From the NCBI GenBank assembly GCA_026182355.1, contig JAPFBL010001617.1:5129001-5193000 (forward strand): 64,000 nt of DNA. The letters are read 5' to 3'. Of this stretch, positions 24,926 through 37,297 are shown piece by piece (the first letter of the stretch is position 1; every line of letters starts with the position of its first letter). Source of the DNA: Hermatobates lingyangjiaoensis (Eukaryota > Arthropoda > Insecta > Hemiptera > Hermatobatidae). The position numbers and the translations under genes are program-made. Under the pieces are notes generated by a model, which was not told the DNA's origin, did not search any database, and was given only the letters and a program-made list of their open reading frames with translations.

Positions 24926-25486
24926 AACAGTTCAAAATTAAAATCAACTAACAATACCTACTTGCCACACCTGTGTATTTTCAAAACAAACTTGTCTCTG
25001 AAGTTAGGAAAATACGCTTACCTATAAATACCTATAAACTTAGTTTCTGTACTGAATTATGAATCTATTTAGAGCCCGTATTTTAAGTTAGGCATACACA
25101 AATCCAGTGTCAAAGTTTCAGCTCGCCATGTCTTATGGTGGCTGAGTTTACTTGTGACAAACGTTTTTGCTTTAAACGTCCATAACTTCACTTCTACGTT
25201 GAATTTCCAATCAATTCAGAGCCTATATTTTAAGTTAGATTTACACAAATCTACTGTAAAAGTTTCAGCTTTATATGTCTTATGGTAACTGAGTTTACTT
25301 GTGACAAAATTTTGCGGACAAACAGACAAACCGACAGACAGATAAACCGACAAACCGACAGAAATTTTTCTAAGGGTGGATTCGGTTTCTCCAATGTATG
25401 AAACGTAAAGAAAACTTGAAATGTGTCAGTTCTAAGGAATGTACAGACAAAATCATTATTTTATTTATATAGATTAGTTTTGATGT

Positions 25487-26092
25487 GAAGTCCATTTTAC
25501 CAAGGTATCTGTAACTGATCTTTTGAGTTTACTCCAGGAGGAATTAGTTAATTATTCCCTTCACTTTCCTTCTACCACTATAATAGAGTTAATTAAGTTA
25601 CGAGTAGTGGATTGTCATTATCAGTTTGAAAATAATTTTTATAAACAAAAATTTGGGCTTGCAAAAAACCTCCTCAGTAATTTAAACATGGAATTTTTTG
25701 AAACTAAAATGTCAAGTTCAATATTGCCTAAACATGTTAATTGGTATAGATATGTTGACGATATACTTTGCATCTGTCCTAATTCTATAAATAAAGATGC
25801 TTTTCTAATAAAATTAAATTTATTAGTGCCGACAATCCAGTTCACAATGGAGGAAAAAGTAAGTGGTAATGTGCCTTTCTTATATGTCCTTATCTATAGG
25901 TTACCTAAAGAGTTACGCTTTGGTAAATTTAGAAAACTTACAAATATACTTGCATATGTTCACTTTTATTCTTCCCTTCCAAAAAATGTTAAAATTTCTG
26001 TTTTTAGAATTATGTTTTTGAGGGCGTTATGTGTGTGCTCTATGGAATTCCTTAATGATGAGATTAACAACATTAGGTCAATTCCCTATCAT
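25487..26092 (+). pseudogene. Penelope-like RT fragment
   Basis: A plus-strand frame of 190 codons (25523-26095) is among the longest in the window. Order: TDLLSLLQEELV, then LRVVDCHYQFENNFYKQKFG, where the family continues AMGSPLSP but here a short deletion gives LAKNLLSN. Then NMEFFETKMSSSILP, WYRYVDDILCICP with YVDD at 25751-25762, LVPTIQFTMEEK, GNVPFLYVLIYRLP and YVHFYSSLPKNV. This is the fingers/palm of a Penelope RT without the N-terminal region and without GIY-YIG. The Helitron copy 3 boundary lies just upstream at 25473. About 95% identical by eye to the minus-strand fragment at 22.3 kb where they overlap. Confidence 0.9.
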
Positions 26093-26199
26093 TGAAATAC
26101 CCTCCTCTTATATCGATTTAGTTCAATTCTTCTTTTCTGAACTTTGTAAAGAAAGATATAAATCCACAATGGGAATGCATGTGTAAAATGTCCGACCCG

Positions 26200-26760
26200 G
26201 TGTTGTCCTCTTAGCTATCACTTATGAAAGCTGCAATTAACATCATACGAATACTATTTCAGACCACAGACACTGTCTGGAAGAAGCAGAAATCATTGAA
26301 CAGATTGTATGTGACTGCCATGCAATCACATTTAAAATGTTAAATATTTTTCGTAAACTTTACCTAAAACATTGGGTCAATATAAGTGAGAGATTCTTTC
26401 CAAAGAACAAGTTTATGATGTAGATTATGAAGTTGATTAAAAATCTTAAAATCTACAGTTTATTTTTGTAATGACAAAGAACAAGAGGAGAGATGTGTCT
26501 GCGGTAAGGAGAAATCCTATGAGACTCAGACCGGCACTTTAATAACAACAATAATAATAACATGTGGACTTGTTCTATGTCAATGATTTAAAGTTTGTTA
26601 TTACTAGATAAAATTAATCTATGAGTTTGGTATTACTTCCACACGATAGCCACATTAAAATAAAATCAGAATCAATTGTTTGTCAACAAGTTTGATTTGT
26701 TTAGTTATAGTAAATTTGAGTGCAGGTAATCCAAATTTCTTTCTATTCCTAACATATTTT
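26200..26760 (+). pseudogene. LINE 3' tail plus family B distal end (composite, copy 1)
   Basis: 26270-26460 reads CLEEAEIIEQIVCDCHAI and then FM..IMKLIKNLKIYS, the C-terminal zinc-knuckle region of an R1/LOA-type LINE. It ends in an (ATA)n tail (acaataataataac) at 26545-26560. About 140 bp later comes tagtaaatttgagtgcagg, the distal end of family B. The same order occurs at 39450-39995 and, reversed, at 44565-44960. Stops interrupt all frames. Confidence 0.7.
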
Positions 26761-27481
26761 TATGTTTTCTTATTTTTTCACTATAATGGTATTTCGGAAG
26801 TCGAATAAGTACAAAAGTTATTGAATATATTTATTTAAAATAAAAAGAGCTGTAATTTTACTGTTTGGGTCACTATGCTTATCTATTAATGAGGCTTTTA
26901 TGAAAGCTAAACTTTGGCGTGCATTTTGAAGTTCGATTAAAAGTTTGTTCTAAGATAACCTCATATTGGCGGAAATAACATAGTATGAAACATTGATGCC
27001 AAAGTTGGTCTCCAATAAGATGGGGACTTGTTTCCAGTTGAGTTTCATGAATATGAAACTAGGCTCTCGTACTCTACTCCTCACACTATTCTTTTAAACT
27101 TTGTCTTACTTTCACTGAACGAAAACCAATAAATTTCACTGATCGTTTTGAGTTGACAGCATTTTGTGTTCTTTGATTTTTAAACAATGATCATTGTCAA
27201 TAACACTTACTCTTTTTTAAAAAAAATATATGATAAAAATATGTTTCATTAGTCATAGAAAATATTACTATTTGGAACACATTTCTTTTAATAAAACTCG
27301 GAGATGTTACACAGATTGAAGCATATATATTAGTTTTTGTGACTGGAAAGCATTTGCACTGCAAATGTCATAGTATCATTACTACAATATAGTACCATAG
27401 TAATGAACTTATATTTATATGTTCACTAATTTTTTTAATTTATAAAATTGTGTAATTGACAAAATTGATATGACCACATTA
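26761..27481. other. No gene recognised
   Basis: AT-rich. No credible frame or repeat was seen before the palindrome begins at aaaatctggagtggcctaca. Confidence 0.5.
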
Positions 27482-30400
27482 AAAAATCTGGAGTGGCCTA
27501 CACTCTACTTTACTATAAATAACTCAATGCCAAATTTCTTGAGTATATAAAACATAACGTATCATTTAAGCATAACATAAATATCTAAATGGGATGTAAT
27601 TATTAGCATTGCATTCGTGAGGTAGTACAGATAGTGATTGAAGGACATATCAATTTATAAGCTTATTTTTGTACATCACAAATAATTTATTATTTGCAAA
27701 TAATTTCATTAGTATAACTACAGCAGTAATAACATTTTTGAAAACCTAAAGTGAACATTTCTTGATACGAAATATTATCCTACAAGAGAACATGGCTTTT
27801 GTTCAAATAGCCAGTAGATTTCTTACATCGTTTACTTGACATCCTTCTACATTGAATATTAATGTAAAATTTTCAAATTTGAAACAGTAAAATACTCTTT
27901 TTTTCTCTGAAAAACTTCTTAAACAGCGAAGAAAATGTTGTTTTAAGGTGATTTGTTAATTAAAGATGTACGATAATTACAGTTATTAATCTCTAAACGA
28001 AAGATTTATATTTTTAATTATCTTTTACATTTTTGGTTTTTAACAGAATTATAATACTGGGAATTTTATGGCTTCTTAGTATTTAATAAGATCATTTTCC
28101 TTCCCCTTTGTCAAATAACATATATACGAATTCTTTTTTAATGAGTGTTATCATTTACCTGCACAATATTATTCCTCTTACATCTCTCATAAGTCAATAA
28201 TATATTTTCTTTTTTCCATTAGAAACATCAATTTTATCTCAGTAGATTCGCTCAAAAAATTTCTAAGTCAATGTAAACAATGTAAAAAAATACAAAAAAT
28301 TCGACAGGTATAGCAGGTGATCTCTTAGTCTAGGATAAACTAAGAGTTTTTATATCGTTATTGCTCTTTCCCGTAATTGAAACTTCATGATTTTTTTTTT
28401 TTGAATTGCTAATTTTTTCTTCCATTTTTAGTCAAATATTCATTATTTTTTAATGAGCGGTTTAGCGTCAAAAAAACATTTTCTGAAAACACATATCGTA
28501 CTGTAACGACCCTTTAGCGAATGTAATTTTAGAAAAAATATCTCAACTCATTCTCCATATAATGTTCTATTTGTAGGCATAGTTTCATTCTTGTCCGTCA
28601 AACAGTATGGCTTGTATCCCTCTCACAAGGTTTGAGATTGAATTATAAGTCAAAATTTTTACATTTTATTGAAAAAAAAATATTTCCTGTTGTTTTAAAA
28701 TTCTGAATATATTTTTGGTTTCTTGCTTTTGAAACCTCAAAGATAATGTTAAAATTTCAAAACTCTAGGGTTATCAGTTTAGGAGAAATAAATGTTTTAA
28801 AAAAAACGGTTTTTGGCAAAACAAGTGACTTTTCCATCATGCATAATTTCTCCCAAACAATAGGGATCTTCGTCTAAATGGGGCCCATTTTTGTGTAAAA
28901 TATCAACTTGATCCATCAAAGATTCTGGACCGTAGCGTGGTAACAAGCAATGCTAACACACGCACCCACCCACCCACCCACCCACACACACACAGACATC
29001 ATCGTAAAAACGTTATAATCGAATTTTTTCACGATCACTATACTTTACTTATAGTAAAGTAAATACTTATAGTAAAGTAAAAAACGAAGTTAATAAATTG
29101 ATTAACTTTGATTTTTACTTTACTATAAGTAAAGTATAGTGGTCGTGAAAAAATTCGATCTCGAGATTTTGACGGAATTACATGTTTTGAGGTACCAGAA
29201 GTCGTTTTATGACGTTTTTACGATGATGTCTGTGTGTGTGTGGGTGGGTGGGTGGGTGGGTGCGTGTGTTAGCATTGCTTGTTACCACGCTACGGTCCAG
29301 AATCTTTGATGGATCAAGTTGATATTTTACACAAAAATGGACCTCATGAAGACAAAGATCCCTATTGTTTGGGAAGAATTATGCATGATGGGAAAGTCAC
29401 TTTTTTATGCCAAAAACCGTTTTTTTTAAAACATTTATTTCTCCTAAACTGATAACCCTAAAGTTTTGAAATTTTGACATTATCTTTGAGGTTTCAAAAG
29501 CAACAAACCAAAAATATATTCAGAATTTTAAAACAACAGGAAATATTTTTTTTTCAATAAAATGTAAAAATTTTGACTTATAATTCAATCTCAAACCTTG
29601 TGAGAGGGATACAAGCCATACTGTTTGACGGACAAGAATGAAACTATGCCTACAAATAGAACATTATATGGAGAATGAGTTGAGATATTTTTTTCTAAAA
29701 TTACATTCGCTAAAGGGTCGTTACAGTACGATATGTGTTTTCAGAAAATGTTTTTTTGACGCTAAACCGCTCATTAAAAAATAATGAAAATTTGACTAAA
29801 AATGGAAGAAAAAATTAGCAATTCAAAAAAAAAAAATCATGAAGTTTCAATTACGGGAAAGAGCAATAACGATATAAAAACTCTTTGTTTATCCTAGACT
29901 AAGAGATCACCTGCTATACCTGTCGAATTTTTTGTATTTTTTTACATTGTTTACATTGACTTAGAAATTTTTTGAGCGAATCCACTGAGATAAAATTGAT
30001 GTTTCTAATGGAAAAAAGAAAATATATTATTGACTTATGAGAGATGTAAGAGGAATAATATTGTGCAGGTAAATGATAACACTCATTAAAAAAAAATTCG
30101 TATATATGTTATTTGACAAAGGGGAAGGAAAATGATCTTATTAAATACTAAGAAGCCATAAAATTCCCAGTATTATAATTCTGTTAAAAACCAAAAATGT
30201 AAAAGATAATTAAAAATATAAATCTTTCGTTTAGAGATTAATAACTGTAATTATCGTGCATCTTTAATTAACAAATCACCTTAAAACAACATTTTCTTCG
30301 CTGTTTAAGAAGTTTTTCAGAGAAAAAAAGGGCATTTTACTGTTTCAAATTTGAAAATTTTACATTTATATTCAATGTAGAAGGATGTCAAGTAAACGAT

Positions 30401-30741
30401 GTAAGAAATCTACTGGCTATTTGAACAATAGCCATGTTCTCTTGTAGGATAATATTTCGTATCAAGAAATGTTCACTTTGGTTTTTCAAAAATGTTATTA
30501 CTGCTGTAGTTATACTAATGAAATTATTTGCAAATAATAAATTATTTGTGATGTACAAAAATAAGCTTATAAATTGATATGTCCTTCAATCACTATCTGT
30601 ACTACCTCACGAATGCAATGCTAATAATTATATCCGATTTAGATATTTATGTTATGCTTAAATGATACGTTTGTTTTATATTCTCAAGAAATTTGACATT
30701 GAGTTACTTATAGTAAAGTAGAGTGTAGGCCACTCCAGATT
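27482..30741. repeat. 3.26-kb near-perfect palindrome of family B
   Basis: Left arm 27482-29062 and right arm 29114-30741 are reverse complements over their whole length, with about 2% mismatches by eye and a roughly 50-bp deletion in the left arm near 29010. Each arm is one family B copy, joined head to head at the self-complementary end ctttacttatagtaaagta. The outer ends are both ctggagtggcctacactct with reverse complement agagtgtaggccactccag. The TG/GGGT tract lies at 28960-28995 and 29230-29265. No frame in either arm looks coding. The mismatches show it is not a simple assembly duplication. Confidence 0.92.
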
Positions 30742-31251
30742 TTTATATTGATATTATCACAGAGGTTGAAAATATATTTACACGATAGCCTCATTAAAAT
30801 AAATCCAAAAGTAATTGATTGTCAACGAGCTTGATAATAACTTACTTATAGTATGGTTGAGTGCAGTCCACTCTATATTTTTATAATATTACAAATTTTC
30901 TACTCATTTTCGTATAACATTCAAGATAGTTTTTTTGGTGTTTTAAGATGTGTTCCAAATAGCTCAATTTGTTTTAAATTAGCTCAAAAGAGTGTGATTA
31001 GAAGGAAAAATTTCCTTAAAAAGAAGAAGAAAGTTCTTATTTCTCTAAGTTATCAAGTACAATATATTTTACTTAAACTATATAATTTTGGTATGGATAA
31101 TTGTCTAGACATAAATTGACGAATGACTTTCTATTTTTACCTAAACGTATAAAAAGAGACATAACAGTTAGAATGTTCCTAAAAATAAAAAACTTTGACA
31201 CCTACATTATTACTGAAGGAGCTGATTGAAAGAAGAAAATAAAAAAGACTT
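30742..31251. other. Family B distal fragment and an unassigned frame
   Basis: 30845-30885 carries tatggttgagtgcagtccac, the distal end of family B, preceded by the block cacgatagcctcattaaaat also found at 26640. The 88-codon frame at 30853-31119 (with ...QKSVIRRKNFLKKKKKV...) has no motif I recognise and is not called. Confidence 0.5.
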
Positions 31252-31706
31252 TAGTGACCTACACTCCACTTTACTATACATAAGCAAAAAAATATCTAAC
31301 TGGTTAACAACATAATGCTTTTTGTCTCCTCAAAAAACCATTCACATTCAATCATATGTCAAAACTTATACCTAAATGCTATAAACACACATTTTAGCGT
31401 AAAAAGTAACTTTTTCATCAGGCATAATTGCTCCCTGATATAAATCACCCTATAAATAGGGTGAATCTGCACTATAAGCCCCATTTTTGTGTATAATATT
31501 AATTTGATCCATCAATGATTGTGAACTGCAGCGTGACACGATCTTTTGGCTACACACCCACCCACCCACACGCACACGTACAGGCATAATCGAAAAAACG
31601 TCATAAGACGACCTTGGGGGCACATCAAAACATCTGAATCCTCGCAATCGCGAGGTAAATTTTTTCCACGATCACTATTCTTTACTTATAGTAAAGTAAA
31701 AATCTT
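31252..31706 (-). repeat. Family B, internally deleted short copy
   Basis: Has both ends (cctacactccactttactat at the left, cgatcactattctttactta at the right) and the inner blocks around ggcataattg and tttgatccatcaatgatt. It is only 455 bp against about 1.8 kb for the long copy. This size series is what a non-autonomous DNA transposon family produces. Confidence 0.8.
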
Positions 31707-32704
31707 TGTTATTTATATGTTTATAAAACCGGTAAAGTGTCTCCAGTAATAACTAAAATGTGTTTCAATTAACAAATTCAATAGTCGTTTTTAAAAAATT
31801 GGTTGTTTCAACTACTTCAGCTGTAATAAGAATTTGAAAAAAGGACTGACAAAAAATTATAGTGGATATGGAGAACATTCTTCTAACTTTTGAAAAGATA
31901 ATGTTAAATAAACTATTGTCATCTTGATAGAATAGAGACTTTGTAAAAAGCAATATTTGAAATAAGCACTTCTCAATGAACAAACTGATTTTGCAGAAGT
32001 TATTACTAAAAGCTGTATGCATATGAAATAGAATTACTGAGAGTCAAACTGCCATCCTGCTTGAGAACTTTAATAATTGATACTCCCTTTCAATCGTGCT
32101 GCCGTCCTGTTTGAAGCCTTGTTACACAATTACCACCATACTGCAACATATTCAAGGAAACAAAAGTTAATCATGCATACATTGAATCAATATAGCATGA
32201 AAATCATTCACTTCTTTAACATATATTTCAATCAACTTATGTTTTTACCTCTATTATTAATTTATTTTCTAAAGAACACTATGAAAAAGAAGTCATTTAA
32301 GATTATATTTAAGATGATTACAAAAAAATTTTTAAACATTGAAAGGTATATTAATTTTGTAATATTGAGAATGAGATTGTTGTAATAGAATAATGGTAAA
32401 AAAGTGATGAAAAATCTTTAACGAATGAATACTGTTTGTAATTGAAGTAGTTTCTGTATTAAAATACCAATGGAGACTCCAGGATTTCAAATGTTTTTTG
32501 GGTAAAACCCTAATACAAATTTATACTTTTCAAAATGTTGCATTAATTCCCTTTGAATTAAATGTTTTAAGCATAGTCATTTAGTTTAAATATATTATAT
32601 ATAATAAAATGTCAAATCATAGAATAAATTAATTCTTAAAAAATTCATATAAAAATATTTGAAAATATTGTCAGGAAGTATATGTTTTGACGGGAATATC
32701 GAAA
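31707..32704. other. No gene recognised
   Basis: Two open frames of about 85-100 codons (31765-32022 minus, 32077-32385 plus) have AT-rich, low-complexity translations without motifs. Confidence 0.5.
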
Positions 32705-35445
32705 GTGATCATTTGATATTGTGAATGGTGAACATTTGACATGGTGAATGGTGATCATTTGACATGGTGAATGGTGATCATTTGACATGGTGAATGGTGA
32801 TCATTTGACATTGTGAATGGTGATCATTTGACATGGTGAATGGTGATCATTTGACATGGTGAATGGTGATCATTTGACATGGTGAATGGTGATCATTTGA
32901 CATTGTGAATGGTGATCATTTGACATGGTGAATGGGATCATTTGATATAGTGAATGGTGATCATTTGACATGGTGAATGGTGATCATTTGACATTGTGAA
33001 TGGTGATCATTTGACATTGTGAATGGTGATCATTTGATATTGTGAATGGTGATCATTTGACATTGTGAATGGTGATCATTTGACATGGTGAATGGTGATC
33101 ATTTGACATTGTGAATGGTGATCATTTGACATTGTGAATGGTGATCATTTGACATGGTGAATGGTGATCATTTGATATAGTGAATGGTGATCATTTGACA
33201 TGGTGGTGCCATTTGATATTATGAATGGTGACCATTTGACATGGTGAATGGTGATCATTTGACAATGTGAATGGTGATCATTTGACATTGTGAATGGTGA
33301 TCATTTGACATTGTGAATGGTGATCATTTGATATAGTGAATGGTGATCATTTGACATGGTGAATGGTGATCATTTGACATTGTGAATGGTGATCATTTGA
33401 CATTGTGAATGGTGATCATTTGACATGGTGAATGGTGATCATTTGACATTGTGAATGGTGATCATTTGACATTGTGAATGGTGATCATTTGACATGGTGA
33501 ATGGGATCATTTGATATAGTGAATGGTGATCATTTGACATGGTGAATGGTGATCATTTGACATTGTGAATGGTGATCATTTGAATGGTGAATGGTGATCA
33601 TTTGACATTAGTTGGGCTTTAGGCTTGGGATTAAGTTTAGGTTTAGTTAGATTAGTTTAGTTTAGTTTAGGTTTAGTTGAGTTAGTTGGCTTTTTAGCTT
33701 AGAGTTATAGGTTGAGTTGAGGTTAGTTGAGTTTAGTTTAGTTGAGTTTAGTTTAGTTGAGGTTAGTTGAGTTTAGTTTAGTTTGTGAATGGTGATCATT
33801 TGACATGGTGAATGGTGATCATTTGACATTGTGAATGGTGATCATTTGACATTGTGAATGGTGATCATTTGACATGGTGAATGGTGATCATTTGATATAG
33901 TGAATGGTGATCATTTGACATGGTGGTGCCATTTGATATTATGAATGGTGACCATTTGACATGGTGAATGGGATCATTTGATATAGTGAATGGTGATCAT
34001 TTGACATGGTGAGTGGTGATCATTTGACATTGTGAATGGTGATCATTTGACATTGTGAATGGTGATCATTTGACATGGTGAATGGTGATCATTTGACATT
34101 GTGAATGGTGATCATTTGACATTGTGAATGGTGATCATTTGACATGGTGAATGGGATCATTTGATATAGTGAATGGTGATCATTTGACATGGTGAATGGT
34201 GATCATTTGATATAGTGAATGGTGATCATTTGACATGGTGAATGGTGATCATTTGACATTGTGAATGGTGATCATTTGACATTGTGAATGGTGATCATTT
34301 GACATGGTGAATGGTGATCATTTGACATTGTGAATGGTGATCATTTGACATTGTGAATGGTGATCATTTGACATGGTGAATGGGATCATTTGATATAGTG
34401 AATGGTGATCATTTGACATGGTGAATGGTGATCATTTGACATTGTGAATGGTGATCATTTGACATTGTGAATGGTGATCATTTGACATGGTGAATGGTGA
34501 TCATTTGACATTGTGAATGGTGATCATTTGACATTGTGAATGGTGATCATTTGACATGGTGAATGGGATCATTTGATATAGTGAATGGTGATCATTTGAC
34601 ATGGTGAATGGTGATCATTTGACATTGTGAATGGTGATCATTTGATATTGTGAATGGTGATCATTTGACATTGTGAATGTTGATCATTTGACATGGTGAA
34701 TGGTGATCATTTGACATTGTGAATGGTGATCATTTGACATTGTGAATGGTGATCATTTGACATGGTGAATGGTGATCATTTGATATAGTGAATGGTGATC
34801 ATTTGACATGGTGGTGCCATTTGATATTATGAATGGTGACCATTTGACATGGTGAATGGTGATCATTTGACATTGTGAATGGTGATCATTTGACATTGTG
34901 AATGGTGATCATTTGACATTGTGAATGGTGATCATTTGATATAGTGAATGGTGATCATTTGACATTGTGAATGGTGATCATTTGACATTGTGAATGGTGA
35001 TCATTTGACATTGTGAATGGTGATCATTTGACATTGTGAATGGTGATCATTTGACATTGTGAATGGTGATCATTTGACATGGTGAATGGTGATCATTTGA
35101 TATAGTGAATGGTGATCATTTGACATGGTGGTGCCATTTGATATTATGAATGGTGACCATTTGACATGGTGAATGGTGATCATTTGACATTGTGAATGGT
35201 GATCATTTGACATTGTGAATGGTGATCATTTGACATGGTGAATGGTGATCATTTGACATTGTGAATGGTGATCATTTGACATTGTGAATGGTGATCATTT
35301 GACATGGTGAATGGTGATCATTTGATATAGTGAATGGTGATCATTTGACATGGTGGTGCCATTTGATATTATGAATGGTGACCATTTGACATGGTGAATG
35401 GTGATCATTTGATATAGTGCATAGTGATCATTTGACATGGTGAAA
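32705..35445. repeat. 23-bp minisatellite, about 110 copies
   Basis: The unit is gtgaatggtgatcatttgacat plus one base. It contains the palindrome tgatca. Variants differ mainly in the last bases (gacatgg, gacattg, gatatag). A one- to two-base shorter variant (gaatgggatcatt) and a longer variant (catggtggtgccatttgata, then ttatgaatggtgacc) recur. The long variant occurs at about 33202, 33920, 34810, 35128 and 35352, showing higher-order repetition of multi-unit blocks. One non-repeat interruption lies at 33608-33783. Copy number is length divided by 23. Confidence 0.97.
33608..33783. repeat. TTTAG-rich interruption within the minisatellite
   Basis: About 176 bp made mainly of tttag, gttag and gttgag units (for example gtttagtttagtttaggttt), itself a degenerate tandem repeat. 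It resembles insect telomere repeat TTAGG only loosely. It does not occur elsewhere in the window. Confidence 0.8.
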
Positions 35446-35559
35446 GGCAAAAAAAAATGATTTTTTTAAGGAAAATTTAGATCTTGTTAAGAACAGATAT
35501 CAGCTAAATTTGGAGTTATTTTCAATAATGTATGTTTTAAGGAAAGGTTACTTTTCTTT

Positions 35560-35660
35560 TTTATCGAGGTTTGATCTAGCTTCAAACAATAAAACACATT
35601 TAAGCCGACGTTTCGTCTATATTTATAGATATCTTCAGAGCTACATCAAAACAGAATTCA
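35560..35660 (-). repeat. Penelope-LTR-like fragment
   Basis: The minus strand reads CTCTGAAGA at 35640-35632, then an AT stem (TCTAT/ATAGA), then CGAAACGTCGGCTTAAATG. CTGAAGA followed by a stem and GAAACGTCGG is a signature I associate with terminal sequences of Penelope-like elements. No RT lies next to it. Confidence 0.5.
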
Positions 35661-36175
35661 ATTACAATAACACAAAAAATGTTATACGTTACATTATTTA
35701 TTCTATATACATAATTACCTTGGTATTTTACTATTGCAAGGAAATAACTGCATAACTGTTATATTCAAATCAGCCTATAGTGCTGCTCCTAGCGACAGTT
35801 TTACGACCTTAATAAGATCAAAACCGTCTTTCGACGACTGCAGCATCACAGTTAAGATACGGTTAACATAAGAAATATTTTCAAGTTTTAAATGGAAAAT
35901 TTTGTTTTAAATCTTCGATGTAGAAGGAGGTCGGATGAACTATGTAACAAAAGCCATTTTTGTATAACTATATATAATATAAGTGTTTAGATGTGAATCT
36001 ACTACATAGAGGTAAGACGGATTTTTGTAATAATATGACAACTTATCAATGCTTGGTTCTATTACATTGTTGAATATATTACCTCTTTCAAGGGTTTTTT
36101 ATTTCAAGACAGTCTCAGCAGACTTCCAACGGTCTCATTCATGATAAAAATATTAAACCTACATACAAAAAATCT
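35661..36175. other. No gene recognised
   Basis: Short unique stretch. 35790-35870 is slightly GC-richer (cgacgactgcagcatcacag) without a frame. Confidence 0.45.
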
Positions 36176-36821
36176 CAAGTGGCCTACACTCAACTTTACT
36201 ATAAGTAAACATAATTTCATACTTCTTAGCTAAATGATATATAATGTTCCATTTGGGTATAATATAAATGTCAATGGGAGATGTTTATTAGTCATTCAAT
36301 CCTGGAGATAGTACAGATAGTGATTGATCTGTATCAAAAACGTTTTACATTGTTGCTCTTTTCTAGACTTATTATACTGGAAATTTTATGGTTTTCTATT
36401 ATTTAATAAAAACCACTTTTCTTTCCCTTTATCAAAAATCATATATACCAATTCACTCTGAGCGAGTGTTTTCTTTTTCCTGCCTGCTGTACTCTGTTGT
36501 AAGGTTGCTGTGAATGTATATTGAGAAAAAATATAGTAGCAATTTGCCAGTTTTACATACTTAAATGAAAGTCAAAGCCAACTATTCTGTATAATTTAAA
36601 ACTTGTATAGATGGATGCTTGAAATTTTTAAGATTAATAGACATGAACTATTAGACTAGAATAGTAAAAACACTTTATATTTGTCAGCAAACCTGACTCC
36701 TCTTTCTTTAGGAAAGAGTCCATTCCTCACAGTTCAATATTATCTAAAGATACTATGATTCACAAACACAAAATAATTTACAGCTGATATTATGTTTTGT
36801 TCAAGAGTGCAATATATGATT

Positions 36822-36919
36822 TTTATTAGAAATAGGTAAAACCGTCATACCTCTTAAGATGATCCTGGAGTTGGAGCGCTTTCGGACGTTGTCCATCTTC
36901 GATCGCAACTTTATTCGAT
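36822..36919. mobile_element. FB-P, copy 2, single arm with target-site duplication
   Basis: One FB-P arm (ttagaaataggtaaaaccgt ... gatcgcaac) sits between near-identical flanks: tcaagagtgcaatatatgat (36801-36820) and ttcaagtgcaatatatagat (36919-36938). The family B copy at 51 kb has the empty site at about 52017-52037 (reverse strand: caagggtgcaacatatagat). This shows that about 100 bp were inserted and about 18-20 bp duplicated. Confidence 0.8.
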
Positions 36920-37297
36920 TCAAGTGCAATATATAGATTGATAAAAGCATTTCGTGAGACAAATCTATCATACCATGGAAAGCAACAGAAATTAATGTTC
37001 ATTGACAGTGAGTGATTTTTTTCATGTAAAAATATTATTCTTCTTCTATCTCATATAAGCCAATAAATTACTTAAATTTTTTCCATTATAAACATCAATT
37101 TTATTTCAGTGGATTTACTGAAAAAAATTCTAAGTCAAGGTAAAAATTGTAAATAAATATCAATAAATTCGACAAGTATAGCTGGTGACCCCTTAGTCTA
37201 GGATAAACAATCAGTTTTTAGAGCTTTATTGCTCTTTGCCGTCATTTAAATTTCATGTTTTTTTTAATTGCTACGTTTTTGTTTTATTTTTTGGAAA

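Larger units (their letters stand above)
23361..25473 (-). mobile_element. Helitron type 1, copy 3, split by a LINE
   Basis: The 5' start TCTATATAAATAAAAT is at 25473 (minus strand) and the 3' end ...GGGTATGTTTGCTAG at 23361, with A and T flanks. The helicase tail survives only from 23361 to about 23755. Then a Jockey-type LINE segment interrupts, and Helitron sequence resumes at about 24926. Compared with copy 2, some 420 bp of Helitron are missing at the insertion point. Confidence 0.88.

Noticed and set aside
30853..31119. 88-codon frame beside the palindrome
   Set aside because: Lys-rich and hydrophobic stretches from AT-rich DNA; no motif and no second copy.
31546..31749. Frame with PPTHTHTYRH
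   Set aside because: Product of the CA/CCCA tract in family B.
32705..35445. Minisatellite considered as a CRISPR-like array
   Set aside because: Units are contiguous 23-bp repeats with no unique spacers, and the DNA is eukaryotic.
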